DNA from: Neorhizobium sp. UBA3556
GTDB lineage: Bacteria; Pseudomonadota; Alphaproteobacteria; Rhizobiales; Rhizobiaceae
Assembly (NCBI GenBank): GCA_002376235.1
Contig: DFNX01000016.1
Span: forward strand, 1,178,001 to 1,242,000
DNA: 64,000 bases
Reading direction: 5' to 3'
Shown: piece after piece, positions 52,451-64,000 of the stretch
Position numbering within the stretch: the first letter of the stretch is position 1
Layout of the letters: every line of letters starts with the position of its first letter
Position numbers and translations under genes: made by a program
Notes under the pieces: model-generated
What the model was told of the DNA's origin: nothing
The model's database searches: none
What the model saw: only the letters and a program-made list of their open reading frames with translations

Positions 52451-53665
52451 ATGACAAAATTCCGCACCCGTTCACGTAGCCTTGCTCTCCTGCTCGCCGC
52501 CGGACTGACGGTCATGATGCCGTTAAATGCCCAGGCTGATGCAGGTTTCAAGAGATGGGTTGCAGATTTCTACACGACTGCAGCCAAGAGTGGCATCACC
52601 CGCTCGACCTACCAGAAAGCCTTTGCCGGCATCAACGAACCGGATCCGGAAGCGCTGCAGAAGGCGCAGTACCAGCCTGAGTTCAAGTCGCAGATCTGGG
52701 AATATCTCGACAGCCGCGTCAACCCTTATACCGTGCAGGTTGGCCGGCAGATGGCTGCCCGTCACGGCAGCACGCTAAACGCCATCGAGCGCCACTTCGG
52801 TGTCGACAAGAACATACTGCTCGCCATCTGGTCGATGGAATCCAATTACGGTGCGGTGCTGGAAAAGCCGGAACGGCTTCATCACGTACCCCAGGCGCTC
52901 GCCACCCTCGCATGGGCGGACCCCAAGCGCGCCAAATTCGCCCGCACGCAGTTGATCGCAGCCTTGAAGATTCTGCAGGCTGGCGATGTCACGCCGAAGC
53001 AGCTGACCGGTTCCTGGGCCGGTGCCATGGGCCACACCCAGTTCATTCCGACCAGCTACCTTCTTTATGCGGTCGATGCCGACGGCAACGGCAAGCGCGA
53101 TATCTGGCACTCGATCCCCGATGCGCTGGCAACCTCCGCCAACCTTCTCGCCAAGAACGGCTGGACCACCGGCAAGACCTGGGGTTACGAAGCCGTTCTG
53201 CCCTCCGGCGCGGCCAAATATGAAGGCCAGACGAAAACGCTTGCCCAATGGGCAGCACTCGGTTTCGTTCGCCCGAACGGCAAGGGGTTCCCGCGCGGTT
53301 CCGACCGTGCATCGCTCAAGCTGATGGGCGGTTCCAACGGCCCGGCCTTCCTGATGCTGAAAAACTTCTTCACCATCAAGAAATACAACGCAGCAGACAG
53401 CTATGCTCTCGCTGTCGGGCTTCTTGCCGACGAGATCGCAGGTTATGGTGGCATGCAGCAGTCATGGCCGCGTCCGCACGGCACGCTCGATATCAAGGAG
53501 AAATTCGAGCTTCAAAGCCGGATGAAGGAACTCGGCTACTATGACGGCGAAGTCGATGGTAATTTCGGCTCGGGCTCCAAAGCAGCAATCTCGGCGATCC
53601 AGAAGCGCCTGGGCATGGATCAGAACGGCGAACCGTCGCAGACGCTGCTTCGTGCCTTGCGTTGA
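52451..53665 (+). CDS. Lytic murein transglycosylase (MltB-like) with peptidoglycan-binding domain
   Basis: A 404-residue periplasmic enzyme that cleaves the glycan strand between MurNAc and GlcNAc. Signal peptide about 1-31 (ending NAQADA). The catalytic region has WSMESNYGAVLEK near residue 119 (Glu at the active site) and GSWAGAMGHTQFIPTSY near 184. The C-terminal ~60 residues (LQSRMKELGYYDGEVDG, then GSGSKAAISAIQKRLGM) form a PG_binding_1 domain. The ATG at 52451 gives the cleaner signal peptide; the frame is also open from an ATG at 52427. Confidence 0.93.
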   Translation: MTKFRTRSRSLALLLAAGLTVMMPLNAQADAGFKRWVADFYTTAAKSGITRSTYQKAFAGINEPDPEALQKAQYQPEFKSQIWEYLDSRVNPYTVQVGRQMAARHGSTLNAIERHFGVDKNILLAIWSMESNYGAVLEKPERLHHVPQALATLAWADPKRAKFARTQLIAALKILQAGDVTPKQLTGSWAGAMGHTQFIPTSYLLYAVDADGNGKRDIWHSIPDALATSANLLAKNGWTTGKTWGYEAVLPSGAAKYEGQTKTLAQWAALGFVRPNGKGFPRGSDRASLKLMGGSNGPAFLMLKNFFTIKKYNAADSYALAVGLLADEIAGYGGMQQSWPRPHGTLDIKEKFELQSRMKELGYYDGEVDGNFGSGSKAAISAIQKRLGMDQNGEPSQTLLRALR

Positions 53666-53723
53666 CATGTGAGCCGGCGGACGCAAAATTCGTGATTGTG
53701 ATAGCCCGTCGGGATTAGTAACA

Positions 53724-54920
53724 ATGCCTGTTGGAACCATGGAGAAAAGCCTCGTTCGGCGCGTCGGTTGCGGCGTGCTGGTGGCTGTCCTCATGGTCGG
53801 CAGCTTTCCCGTTACAGCCGATGCACAGGAGCCAGTCAGGCGCCGCAACCTGTTCGATCTCCTTTTCGGCGGCCCTCGTTACGAAAGAGAAGAACCGCCG
53901 GTCCGCTATAACCGCCGCAATGGCTCGATCATTGAAACGGCTCCGCGTCGGGAGCGCAATCGCGGCGCAGTCAGATCGCCCGCCCCGCGGCCTCCGATAC
54001 CACTCGCCCCGCCAAAACCAGATCCGGTCGCAAAACTGGAAAATGCCCGCAAGATCCTCGTTGTCGGCGACTTTTTCGCCGGCAATATCGGCGGCGAACT
54101 GGAGACGACGTTCGAAGCATCACCCGGTGTTGCCGTGTTTACTCGCAGCGACGGCTCTTCAGGACTGGTTCGTGACGATCACTACAACTGGCTGAAAGAA
54201 CTGCCGGGCATCATTGACGAGGCAAAGCCCGCAATCGTCGTCGTCATGATCGGGGCAAACGACCGGCAGCAAATGACCTCCGGCGCAAAGGAAAAGTTCC
54301 CGACAGATGCATGGTTCGGTGAATACCGGCGCCGTGTGACGGAAGTCACGCGCATCGTGACGAGCCGCAAGCTGCCGCTCCTGTGGGTCGGCCTGCCTTC
54401 CTTCCAGTCACCGTCTATGATGGCTGATGCCGTCAAACTCAACGCCATCTACCGCTCTCGAACGGAAGAAGTGGGCGGCGAGTTCGTCGACATTTGGGAT
54501 GGATTCGTTGATGAAGACGGCAAGTTCATTCTGACCGGTTCCGACGTCAACGGCCAGCAGGTTCGTCTGCGTGGTGCCGATGGCATTACCTTTACCGCGG
54601 CCGGCAAGCAGAAACTGGCATTCTATGTCGAGAAGCTGGCGCGCCGCCACCTGGGCGACATGGCAAGCCCGGAACTGGTGAACATCGGCCCCGGCACACT
54701 TCCCGATCTCAACCTTCCGGCCGATCCCAACAAGGTACTCCCGGCACTGCCGATAAGCCTTTCCGATCCCGACCTCGATGGCGGCAAGGAGCTTTTGGGG
54801 GCCATCCCGAAGGCGAACGCCCTTTCCCAGTCTCCAAGGGAGAAGCTCGTCAAGCAAGGCGAGATGGACCCGCCCCCTTCCGGCCGTATCGACAACTACA
54901 AGATCTCGAAGACACAATAA
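53724..54920 (+). CDS. DUF459/SGNH-fold exported protein with degenerate active site
   Basis: A 398-residue protein with a signal peptide (about 1-35, ending TADAQE), an Arg/Pro-rich linker to about 100, and an SGNH-hydrolase-like domain. The block I motif is ILVVGDFFAGNI near 112, so the nucleophilic Ser of the family is Phe; block III reads MIGANDRQQM near 175 (N present); the block V His is replaced (GADGITFTAAGKQ near 282; DxxH expected). The fold is retained but catalysis by the usual mechanism is unlikely. It may bind a glycan or act by other residues. An intrinsic terminator overlaps the stop region. Confidence 0.8.
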   Translation: MPVGTMEKSLVRRVGCGVLVAVLMVGSFPVTADAQEPVRRRNLFDLLFGGPRYEREEPPVRYNRRNGSIIETAPRRERNRGAVRSPAPRPPIPLAPPKPDPVAKLENARKILVVGDFFAGNIGGELETTFEASPGVAVFTRSDGSSGLVRDDHYNWLKELPGIIDEAKPAIVVVMIGANDRQQMTSGAKEKFPTDAWFGEYRRRVTEVTRIVTSRKLPLLWVGLPSFQSPSMMADAVKLNAIYRSRTEEVGGEFVDIWDGFVDEDGKFILTGSDVNGQQVRLRGADGITFTAAGKQKLAFYVEKLARRHLGDMASPELVNIGPGTLPDLNLPADPNKVLPALPISLSDPDLDGGKELLGAIPKANALSQSPREKLVKQGEMDPPPSGRIDNYKISKTQ

Positions 54921-54954
54921 AAACAGGCGCCCTTGAAGGCGCCTGTCGTCTTTC
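54919..54954. terminator. Intrinsic terminator between convergent SGNH and DASS genes
   Basis: ACAGGCGCC (54923-54931), 6-nt loop, GGCGCCTGT (54938-54946), with A's before and T's after, so it can act in both directions. Confidence 0.8.
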
Positions 54955-54975
54955 ATGTTCCGGGTATCCAGCCGA

Positions 54976-56481
54976 TCACCAGTAGCCAAGTGCTCTCCAC
55001 CAGATCGCGCCAACGCCCGCAAAGATGATGAGGTTGACGACACACATGATGAAGCCGACACCCCACCACTTGCCCATCGTGATATAACCGCTGCCAAAGA
55101 TAATCGGCGAGGTGCCGGTCGCATAATGGGTCAGCGTCATCATGATCGACGAGCTTGCTGCCATCATCAGCAGGAAGACGGCATGGTATTCGGCCGGGAT
55201 CAACATTACGCCGACGGTGAGGAAGGCGAGCATCATGGCGCTGACATGCGCGGTGGTGCTGGCGAACATGTAGTGGGCGAAGGTGAAGATCAGCACCAGG
55301 ATAGCAGCAGTCATCTGCCAGCTCAGTTCGGCATGCGAGATCATGTCCTTCATGCCGTTCGAGAACCAGTCGATCACGCCGAGCTTGTTCAACTGGTCGG
55401 CCATCATGACCAGCGCACCGAACCAGATCAGCGTATCCCAGGCACTCTTTTCCGACAGGATGTCATCCCAGTTGAGCGTACCGGTAATCAGCAGGGCAAA
55501 CAGGCCAAGCACCGCGACCACGGTCGGATCGAGCGTATAGGCTGCGCCGAAAATCATCGCCGGAACGTTGGCCCAGAGCAACAGAAGCATGACGAACGTG
55601 CCGATCATCACCATTTCCTTGCCCGAAAGAGGCCCCATCGCGGCAAGCTCTTTCTTCGCATAGTCGATAGCATCGGGTGTGCGCTTCAGCTCCGGGGGCG
55701 AAATCACGTAGAGGATGAGCGGCATGACGATGAGTGCAACGAGGCCCGGTACGAACATCGCCAATGCCCAGCTGACCCAGCTCAGCTGCATCGCGCCACC
55801 GGTCGACTTCGAGATATATTCGAGCACGAGCGGGTTCGGGGCGGTCGCCGTCACGAACATCGCCGACGAAATCGGGTTGGCGTGATAGTTCACCAGCGCC
55901 AGATAGGTGCCGACCTTGCCCTGCGTCCCCTTTGCCGGATCCGAATCGAAGGCGTTGGCGATCGACTTCATGATCGGATGGATGATGCCGCCGCCACGTG
56001 CGGTATTGCTCGGCGTGAACGGCGCGAGGATCAGTTCGCAGAAGACCAGACCGTAACCGATACCGATCGTCCTTTTGCCGAGAAGCGCGATGAAACCGAG
56101 GCCGAGACGACGGCCAAGCCCGGTCTTCCTCAAGCCCAGCGAGATCAGGACGGCAATGACAATCAGCCAGATCAGCGGATTGGCAAAGCTGCTCAGCGCA
56201 TCGGCAACCGCGCCCTTCGATGTCGGCGAAGTTACCTGCATCAGCGAAACGATGACGATGGCCATCAGCGCCATGACGCCGATCGGCATGACCTTCAGGA
56301 TGATCGCCAGGATCGTGGTGAGAAAGATCGCAAGCATCTTCCAGCCGTTTTCATCAAGGCCGGCCGGTGCGGGGATCGCCAGAAGTGTCAGGAGAAAGAT
56401 TGTCGTGATGATCGCCGGAATGATCCGGAACGGAACCATGTCTTTGAAATAGCGAAAAATAGCAGGAACATTTACACGCAT
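54976..56481 (-). CDS. DASS family anion/dicarboxylate transporter
   Basis: A ~501-residue permease with about twelve helices. It has the two SNT-type substrate motifs of the divalent-anion sodium symporter family, APFTPSNTARGGG near residue 148 and FASTTAHVSAM near 408, and the WxxxxR/K loop regions. Close relatives exchange 2-oxoglutarate, malate, citrate or succinate; the exact substrate is unknown. ATG at 56481 is preferred; a GTG at 56487 is also in frame. It is downstream of gltD in the same orientation, but a terminator separates them. Confidence 0.88.
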   Translation of the reverse strand: MRVNVPAIFRYFKDMVPFRIIPAIITTIFLLTLLAIPAPAGLDENGWKMLAIFLTTILAIILKVMPIGVMALMAIVIVSLMQVTSPTSKGAVADALSSFANPLIWLIVIAVLISLGLRKTGLGRRLGLGFIALLGKRTIGIGYGLVFCELILAPFTPSNTARGGGIIHPIMKSIANAFDSDPAKGTQGKVGTYLALVNYHANPISSAMFVTATAPNPLVLEYISKSTGGAMQLSWVSWALAMFVPGLVALIVMPLILYVISPPELKRTPDAIDYAKKELAAMGPLSGKEMVMIGTFVMLLLLWANVPAMIFGAAYTLDPTVVAVLGLFALLITGTLNWDDILSEKSAWDTLIWFGALVMMADQLNKLGVIDWFSNGMKDMISHAELSWQMTAAILVLIFTFAHYMFASTTAHVSAMMLAFLTVGVMLIPAEYHAVFLLMMAASSSIMMTLTHYATGTSPIIFGSGYITMGKWWGVGFIMCVVNLIIFAGVGAIWWRALGYW

Positions 56482-56630
56482 AGTCACATGTCCTCGGGGC
56501 GTCTCGAATTTTGACGTTTGTCAGACGTCTTGATCGACCCGTCGCATGTTCAGGTTTTCGCTCCCTTGATACGTGTCAAATTTCAAGAGGACTGCGCCCC
56601 CTCCCAAGCGCCAAAAAGAGGCCAGATAAG

Positions 56631-56663
56631 AAAAACGCCGCTTTCCCAAAGGGAAAACGGCGT
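56631..56663 (-). terminator. Intrinsic terminator of gltD
   Basis: Minus strand: ACGCCG (56663-56658), T bulge, TTTCCC pairing with GGGAAA across TTT, then CGGCGT (56640-56635) and TTTTT. Lies 36 bp after the gltD stop. Confidence 0.85.
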
Positions 56664-56698
56664 CTCGAATATGCTATCCTGGAGACGGAAGATATCGT

Positions 56699-58153
56699 TC
56701 AGCGCGGCAGGAGCGAACTTCCCATCAACGCCTCGTCGATCGCACGGGCGGCCTGACGACCTTCACGAATGGCCCAGACAACCAGAGACTGGCCACGACG
56801 TACGTCACCCGCCGTCCACAGCTTGTAGACCGAGGTCTTGTAGTCGCGTTCGTTGGCAACGACATTGGTCGAACCACGGCGGTCGACATTGATGTCGAGC
56901 TTTCCGTCGAGTTCGGCCAGCACTCCATCCTTCATCGGACCGGAAAAGCCGATGGCGATGAAGGCAAGATCGGCCTTGATGATGAAATCCGTACCGGCGA
57001 TCGGCTTGCGACGTTCATCCACCTCGCAGCAGCGCACGCCGGTCAACTGACCGTCCTCGCCGATGAATTCGAGCGTCGCCACCTGAAACTCGCGGATCGC
57101 GCCTTCGGCCTGGGAGGACGAAGTGCGCATCTTGGTGGCCCAGAACGGCCAGACGGCAAGCTTGTCTTCCTTTTCCGGCGGCTGCGGGCGAATGTCGAGC
57201 TGGGTTACCTTGACGGCACCCTGACGGAAGGCCGTACCGACGCAGTCGGACGCCGTATCGCCACCACCGACGACGACGATATGCTTGCCGCCGGCGAGGA
57301 TCGGCTCGGCCGCCCAGGCTACGCTGTCGATGTTTTCGCGGCCGATACGGCGGTTCTGCTGCACGAGATACGGCATAGCGTCATAGACGCCGTGCAGATC
57401 TGTGCCCGGAATTCCGGCCGGACGCGGCGTTTCCGAGCCACCGCAATAGACGACGGCATCGTGTTCGGCCGTGAGTTCCTCAACCTTCTTGTCGACGCCG
57501 ATATTGACGCCGTAATGGAAGGTCACACCTTCGCCGGTCATCTGTTCGACGCGACGATCGATAAAATTCTTCTCCATCTTGAAGTCCGGAATGCCGTAGC
57601 GCAGCAGGCCGCCGGCCTTGCTTTCGCGCTCATAGACATGAACTTCATGACCGGCGCGGGCAAGCTGCTGTGCAGCCGCCATGCCCGCAGGGCCGGAGCC
57701 GATAACGGCAACCTTCTTGCCGGTCTTCACCGTTGCCGGATGCGGCACGATATAACCAAGCTCGTAGGCCTTGTCCGCAATCGCCTGTTCGACCGTCTTG
57801 ATCGCAACCGGTGCATCCTCAAGGTTCAGCGTGCAAGCTTCCTCGCACGGCGCGGGACAGACGCGGCCGGTGAATTCCGGGAAGTTGTTGGTGGAGTGGA
57901 GGTTGCGGATCGCCTCTTCCCACTTGTTGTTATAGACCAGATCGTTCCAGTCCGGGATCTGGTTATGCACGGGACAGCCGGTCGGGCCATGGCAATAGGG
58001 GATGCCACAGTCCATGCAGCGGGCAGCCTGTTTGGTCACTTCCGCATCCGACATCGGAATGGTGAATTCGCGGAAATGGCGGATACGATCCGACGCAGGC
58101 TGGTACTTGCCCACCTGCCGGTCGATTTCCATGAAACCCGTTACCTTGCCCAT
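56699..58153 (-). CDS. gltD: Glutamate synthase (NADPH) small subunit
   Basis: Transfers electrons from NADPH through FAD and Fe-S clusters to the large subunit. The 484-residue protein has the N-terminal cluster cysteines CMDCGIPYCHGPTGCPVHN near residue 41 and VCPAPCEEACTL near 97, the FAD-binding VAVIGSGPAGMAAAQQLARAG near 148, and NADPH-binding VVVGGGDTASDC near 290. Length and order match GltD. A 52-residue membrane protein gene lies between it and gltB. Confidence 0.97.
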   Translation of the reverse strand: MGKVTGFMEIDRQVGKYQPASDRIRHFREFTIPMSDAEVTKQAARCMDCGIPYCHGPTGCPVHNQIPDWNDLVYNNKWEEAIRNLHSTNNFPEFTGRVCPAPCEEACTLNLEDAPVAIKTVEQAIADKAYELGYIVPHPATVKTGKKVAVIGSGPAGMAAAQQLARAGHEVHVYERESKAGGLLRYGIPDFKMEKNFIDRRVEQMTGEGVTFHYGVNIGVDKKVEELTAEHDAVVYCGGSETPRPAGIPGTDLHGVYDAMPYLVQQNRRIGRENIDSVAWAAEPILAGGKHIVVVGGGDTASDCVGTAFRQGAVKVTQLDIRPQPPEKEDKLAVWPFWATKMRTSSSQAEGAIREFQVATLEFIGEDGQLTGVRCCEVDERRKPIAGTDFIIKADLAFIAIGFSGPMKDGVLAELDGKLDINVDRRGSTNVVANERDYKTSVYKLWTAGDVRRGQSLVVWAIREGRQAARAIDEALMGSSLLPR

Positions 58154-58165
58154 GTCATTCCCTCT

Positions 58166-58324
58166 TCAAAGCAGGGTGCCCGTAGGACCCCAGTACCAGT
58201 AGGCGAAACCGATAACCGCCCCCAGCACGATAAACTCTATTGCAACATTGCCGCTTGCGAAGAATACGGTCGCCGGCAAGGCGACCGCTATGCCCACCGA
58301 AATCAATCGATGAACGAGAGCCAT
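58166..58324 (-). CDS. 52-residue membrane protein between gltB and gltD
   Basis: A complete small reading frame with ATG at 58324 and TGA at 58166-58168. The product has a basic start (MALVHRLIS) and two hydrophobic segments (about 9-22, VGIAVALPATVFFA, and 28-46, AIEFIVLGAVIGFAYWYWG). It is followed 12 bp later by gltD (58153) and begins 5 bp after the gltB stop (58330), so it is embedded in the operon. No functional motif is recognised. The GGATCC-free, in-phase position and membrane character argue for a real gene. Confidence 0.65.
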   Translation of the reverse strand: MALVHRLISVGIAVALPATVFFASGNVAIEFIVLGAVIGFAYWYWGPTGTLL

Positions 58325-58329
58325 TCGGC

Positions 58330-63051
<4,722 letters not shown>

Positions 63052-63057
63052 CGTCAT

Positions 63058-63521
63058 TCCTCCTGTTGGCCGCTATCTTCAGCGAGCAAGGTGGCACCCC
63101 ATCAAATCCTGGAGATGACAGCGCCATCACCAGTCACGCAACGGCGCCGCTCCAGCATCAGGCCAAGAGCCCATAAAGACTCGAAGCCCAAACCAGATCG
63201 GCGTCAAATTCGGCGGCTCGACACGAGTTCAAAGCTGATCGCCGGATAAAATAGGACAGAAAAGCTGACCTATTTCTCAATCTGATATCGCATGATTTTA
63301 ACTTTCTCACAAGGGCGTGTCTGCAAAAATCTGCAGGCAACACGACAGTCCGTTACGCAAAACGAATGGATTTGAGTAATTTAATTGCGCAAAGCTGATC
63401 CGATAAACCCTTTCATTGCCATGCGAATAGGTCCACCCGTCGGCGACAGGCTTTACCGTTGCACGAAAGCGAAAAAGCCTTAATCTCCCGGCACCTCCCA
63501 ACCACTCCAAGGTGTCATTTC
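63058..63521. other. 464-bp divergent intergenic region between gltB and the aldolase gene
   Basis: Carries the gltB promoter region. A weak sigma-70-like pair on the minus strand, TTGAGA (63280-63275) and TCCTAT (63256-63251) with an 18-bp spacer, is the best I see. The element CAAAGCTGATC plus (C)GATAAA occurs near 63231-63249 and again near 63393-63409 in the same orientation. No gene recognised. Confidence 0.4.
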
Positions 63522-64000
63522 ATGTTCTTCGCCTCCGACAATTGGGCAGGAGCCCATCCTGCCATCAACGAACGCTTGTCGAAGGAATCGACTCGTTTCG
63601 CCGCAGCCTATGGAACGAGCGATCTCGACCGCTCCATCGAGCAGCGCTTCAACGAGATCTTTGAAAAAGAGGTCGCAGTGTTTTTCGTCGCCACCGGTAC
63701 GGCCGCCAATTCGCTTTCGCTTGCCAGCATGGCGCGGGCCGGTGGCCTGACCTTCTGCCACACCGAAGCCCATGTGATCGAAGATGAGTGCGGCGCACCG
63801 GACTTCTTCTCCGGCATGCGCATGGTTGGCGTCGAAGGCCCGGCCGGCAAGATGCTGCCGGAAAATCTTCTCGAGCGGATTGCACGTTATCCCCAGGACG
63901 CTGTCCACCACGGCCGCGCCGCCGCCGTCACCATGACCCAGGCAACCGAAGTCGGCACCATCTATACGCTGGACGAAATCGACACGATCTCGAAGATCGC
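63522..64000 (+). CDS. Threonine aldolase family protein (3' truncated)
   Basis: The frame is open from an ATG at 63522 to the window end (about 160 residues of ~350). It reads MFFASDNWAGAHPAINERLS, then AYGTSDLDRSIEQRF, VFFVATGTAANSLSLASMARAG (residues around 55-75) and CHTEAHVIEDECGAPDFFSG. This is the PLP-dependent beta-eliminating lyase/low-specificity L-threonine aldolase family, which cleaves L-threonine to glycine and acetaldehyde. The PLP lysine is beyond the window. AAGGTG precedes the ATG. It is divergent from gltB. Confidence 0.88.
   Translation, partial: MFFASDNWAGAHPAINERLSKESTRFAAAYGTSDLDRSIEQRFNEIFEKEVAVFFVATGTAANSLSLASMARAGGLTFCHTEAHVIEDECGAPDFFSGMRMVGVEGPAGKMLPENLLERIARYPQDAVHHGRAAAVTMTQATEVGTIYTLDEIDTISKI

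Overview
This is a high-GC chromosomal window from an alphaproteobacterium, almost certainly a member of the Rhizobiaceae (Agrobacterium, Rhizobium or Sinorhizobium group). The evidence is the family content: homospermidine synthase, an Omp10-type lipoprotein, a GapR/DUF2312 protein, an RcdA-type (DUF1465) protein, cysteine-free L31 and L36, an Atu4866-type protein, TTAA-N7-TTAA boxes of CtrA type, and a palindromic intergenic repeat I recognise as dispersed in rhizobial genomes. There is no sign of phage, insertion sequence, CRISPR array, rRNA or tRNA. About 60 genes fill the window, and it reads as conserved backbone, not as an accessory island.

Layout. 1-4.2 kb: the end of a K+/H+ antiporter, then pgk and a class I fructose-bisphosphate aldolase, the latter with a striking 13-bp inverted repeat upstream, and a PhzF-type isomerase. 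4.2-7.7 kb: an MFS transporter, a DUF1192 protein, a structured intergenic region with a candidate small RNA and two CtrA-type boxes, rcdA, a P-loop kinase-like ATPase, and rpmE. 7.9-14.2 kb: an ABC exporter, a GH144-like (glycoamylase-family) protein, a MotA/ExbB-like plus MotB/OmpA-like proton-channel pair, and a SuhB-type phosphatase. 14.4-20.1 kb: a DUF1648 membrane protein and a Sel1-repeat protein separated by an intergenic repeat that supplies both stop codons; a ThiE-like protein, a TauE permease, two YdcH/DUF465 small proteins, purE-purK and rpmJ. 20-30 kb: a TPR protein whose start codon lies inside a hairpin, a hydrolase, an acetyltransferase, pyk with a DUF1036 partner, N-formylglutamate amidohydrolase, DUF1244, gapR, a DUF882 peptidase-like protein and a sigma-54 response regulator. 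30-42 kb: oligoendopeptidase F, NfeD/SPFH, queCDE, an SDR, hemH, a LysM-tailed 5'-nucleotidase, omp10 and homospermidine synthase. 42-52 kb: a DUF3445 protein, pabC-pabB, a LysR/SDR/Atu4866 group, kpsF, a beta-barrel protein, a FucP-like sugar transporter and galU. 52-64 kb: a lytic transglycosylase, an SGNH-fold protein lacking two catalytic residues, a DASS carboxylate transporter, gltD and gltB with a 52-residue membrane protein between them, and the start of a threonine aldolase.

Functionally the window mixes central carbon metabolism (pgk, aldolase, pyk, galU), nitrogen assimilation (gltBD), nucleotide, folate, queuosine and haem synthesis, translation, envelope biogenesis, and cell-cycle/nucleoid functions (rcdA, gapR). 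The points most worth a second look are the candidate sRNA with a CtrA-type box next to rcdA, the conserved-looking micro-gene inside gltBD, the start codon buried in a 12-bp hairpin at 20186, the repeat that ends two convergent genes, and the near-perfect operators upstream of the aldolase and the sugar transporter. No clearly new multi-gene system was found. All family assignments are by motif recognition from the translated sequence; no searches were run.
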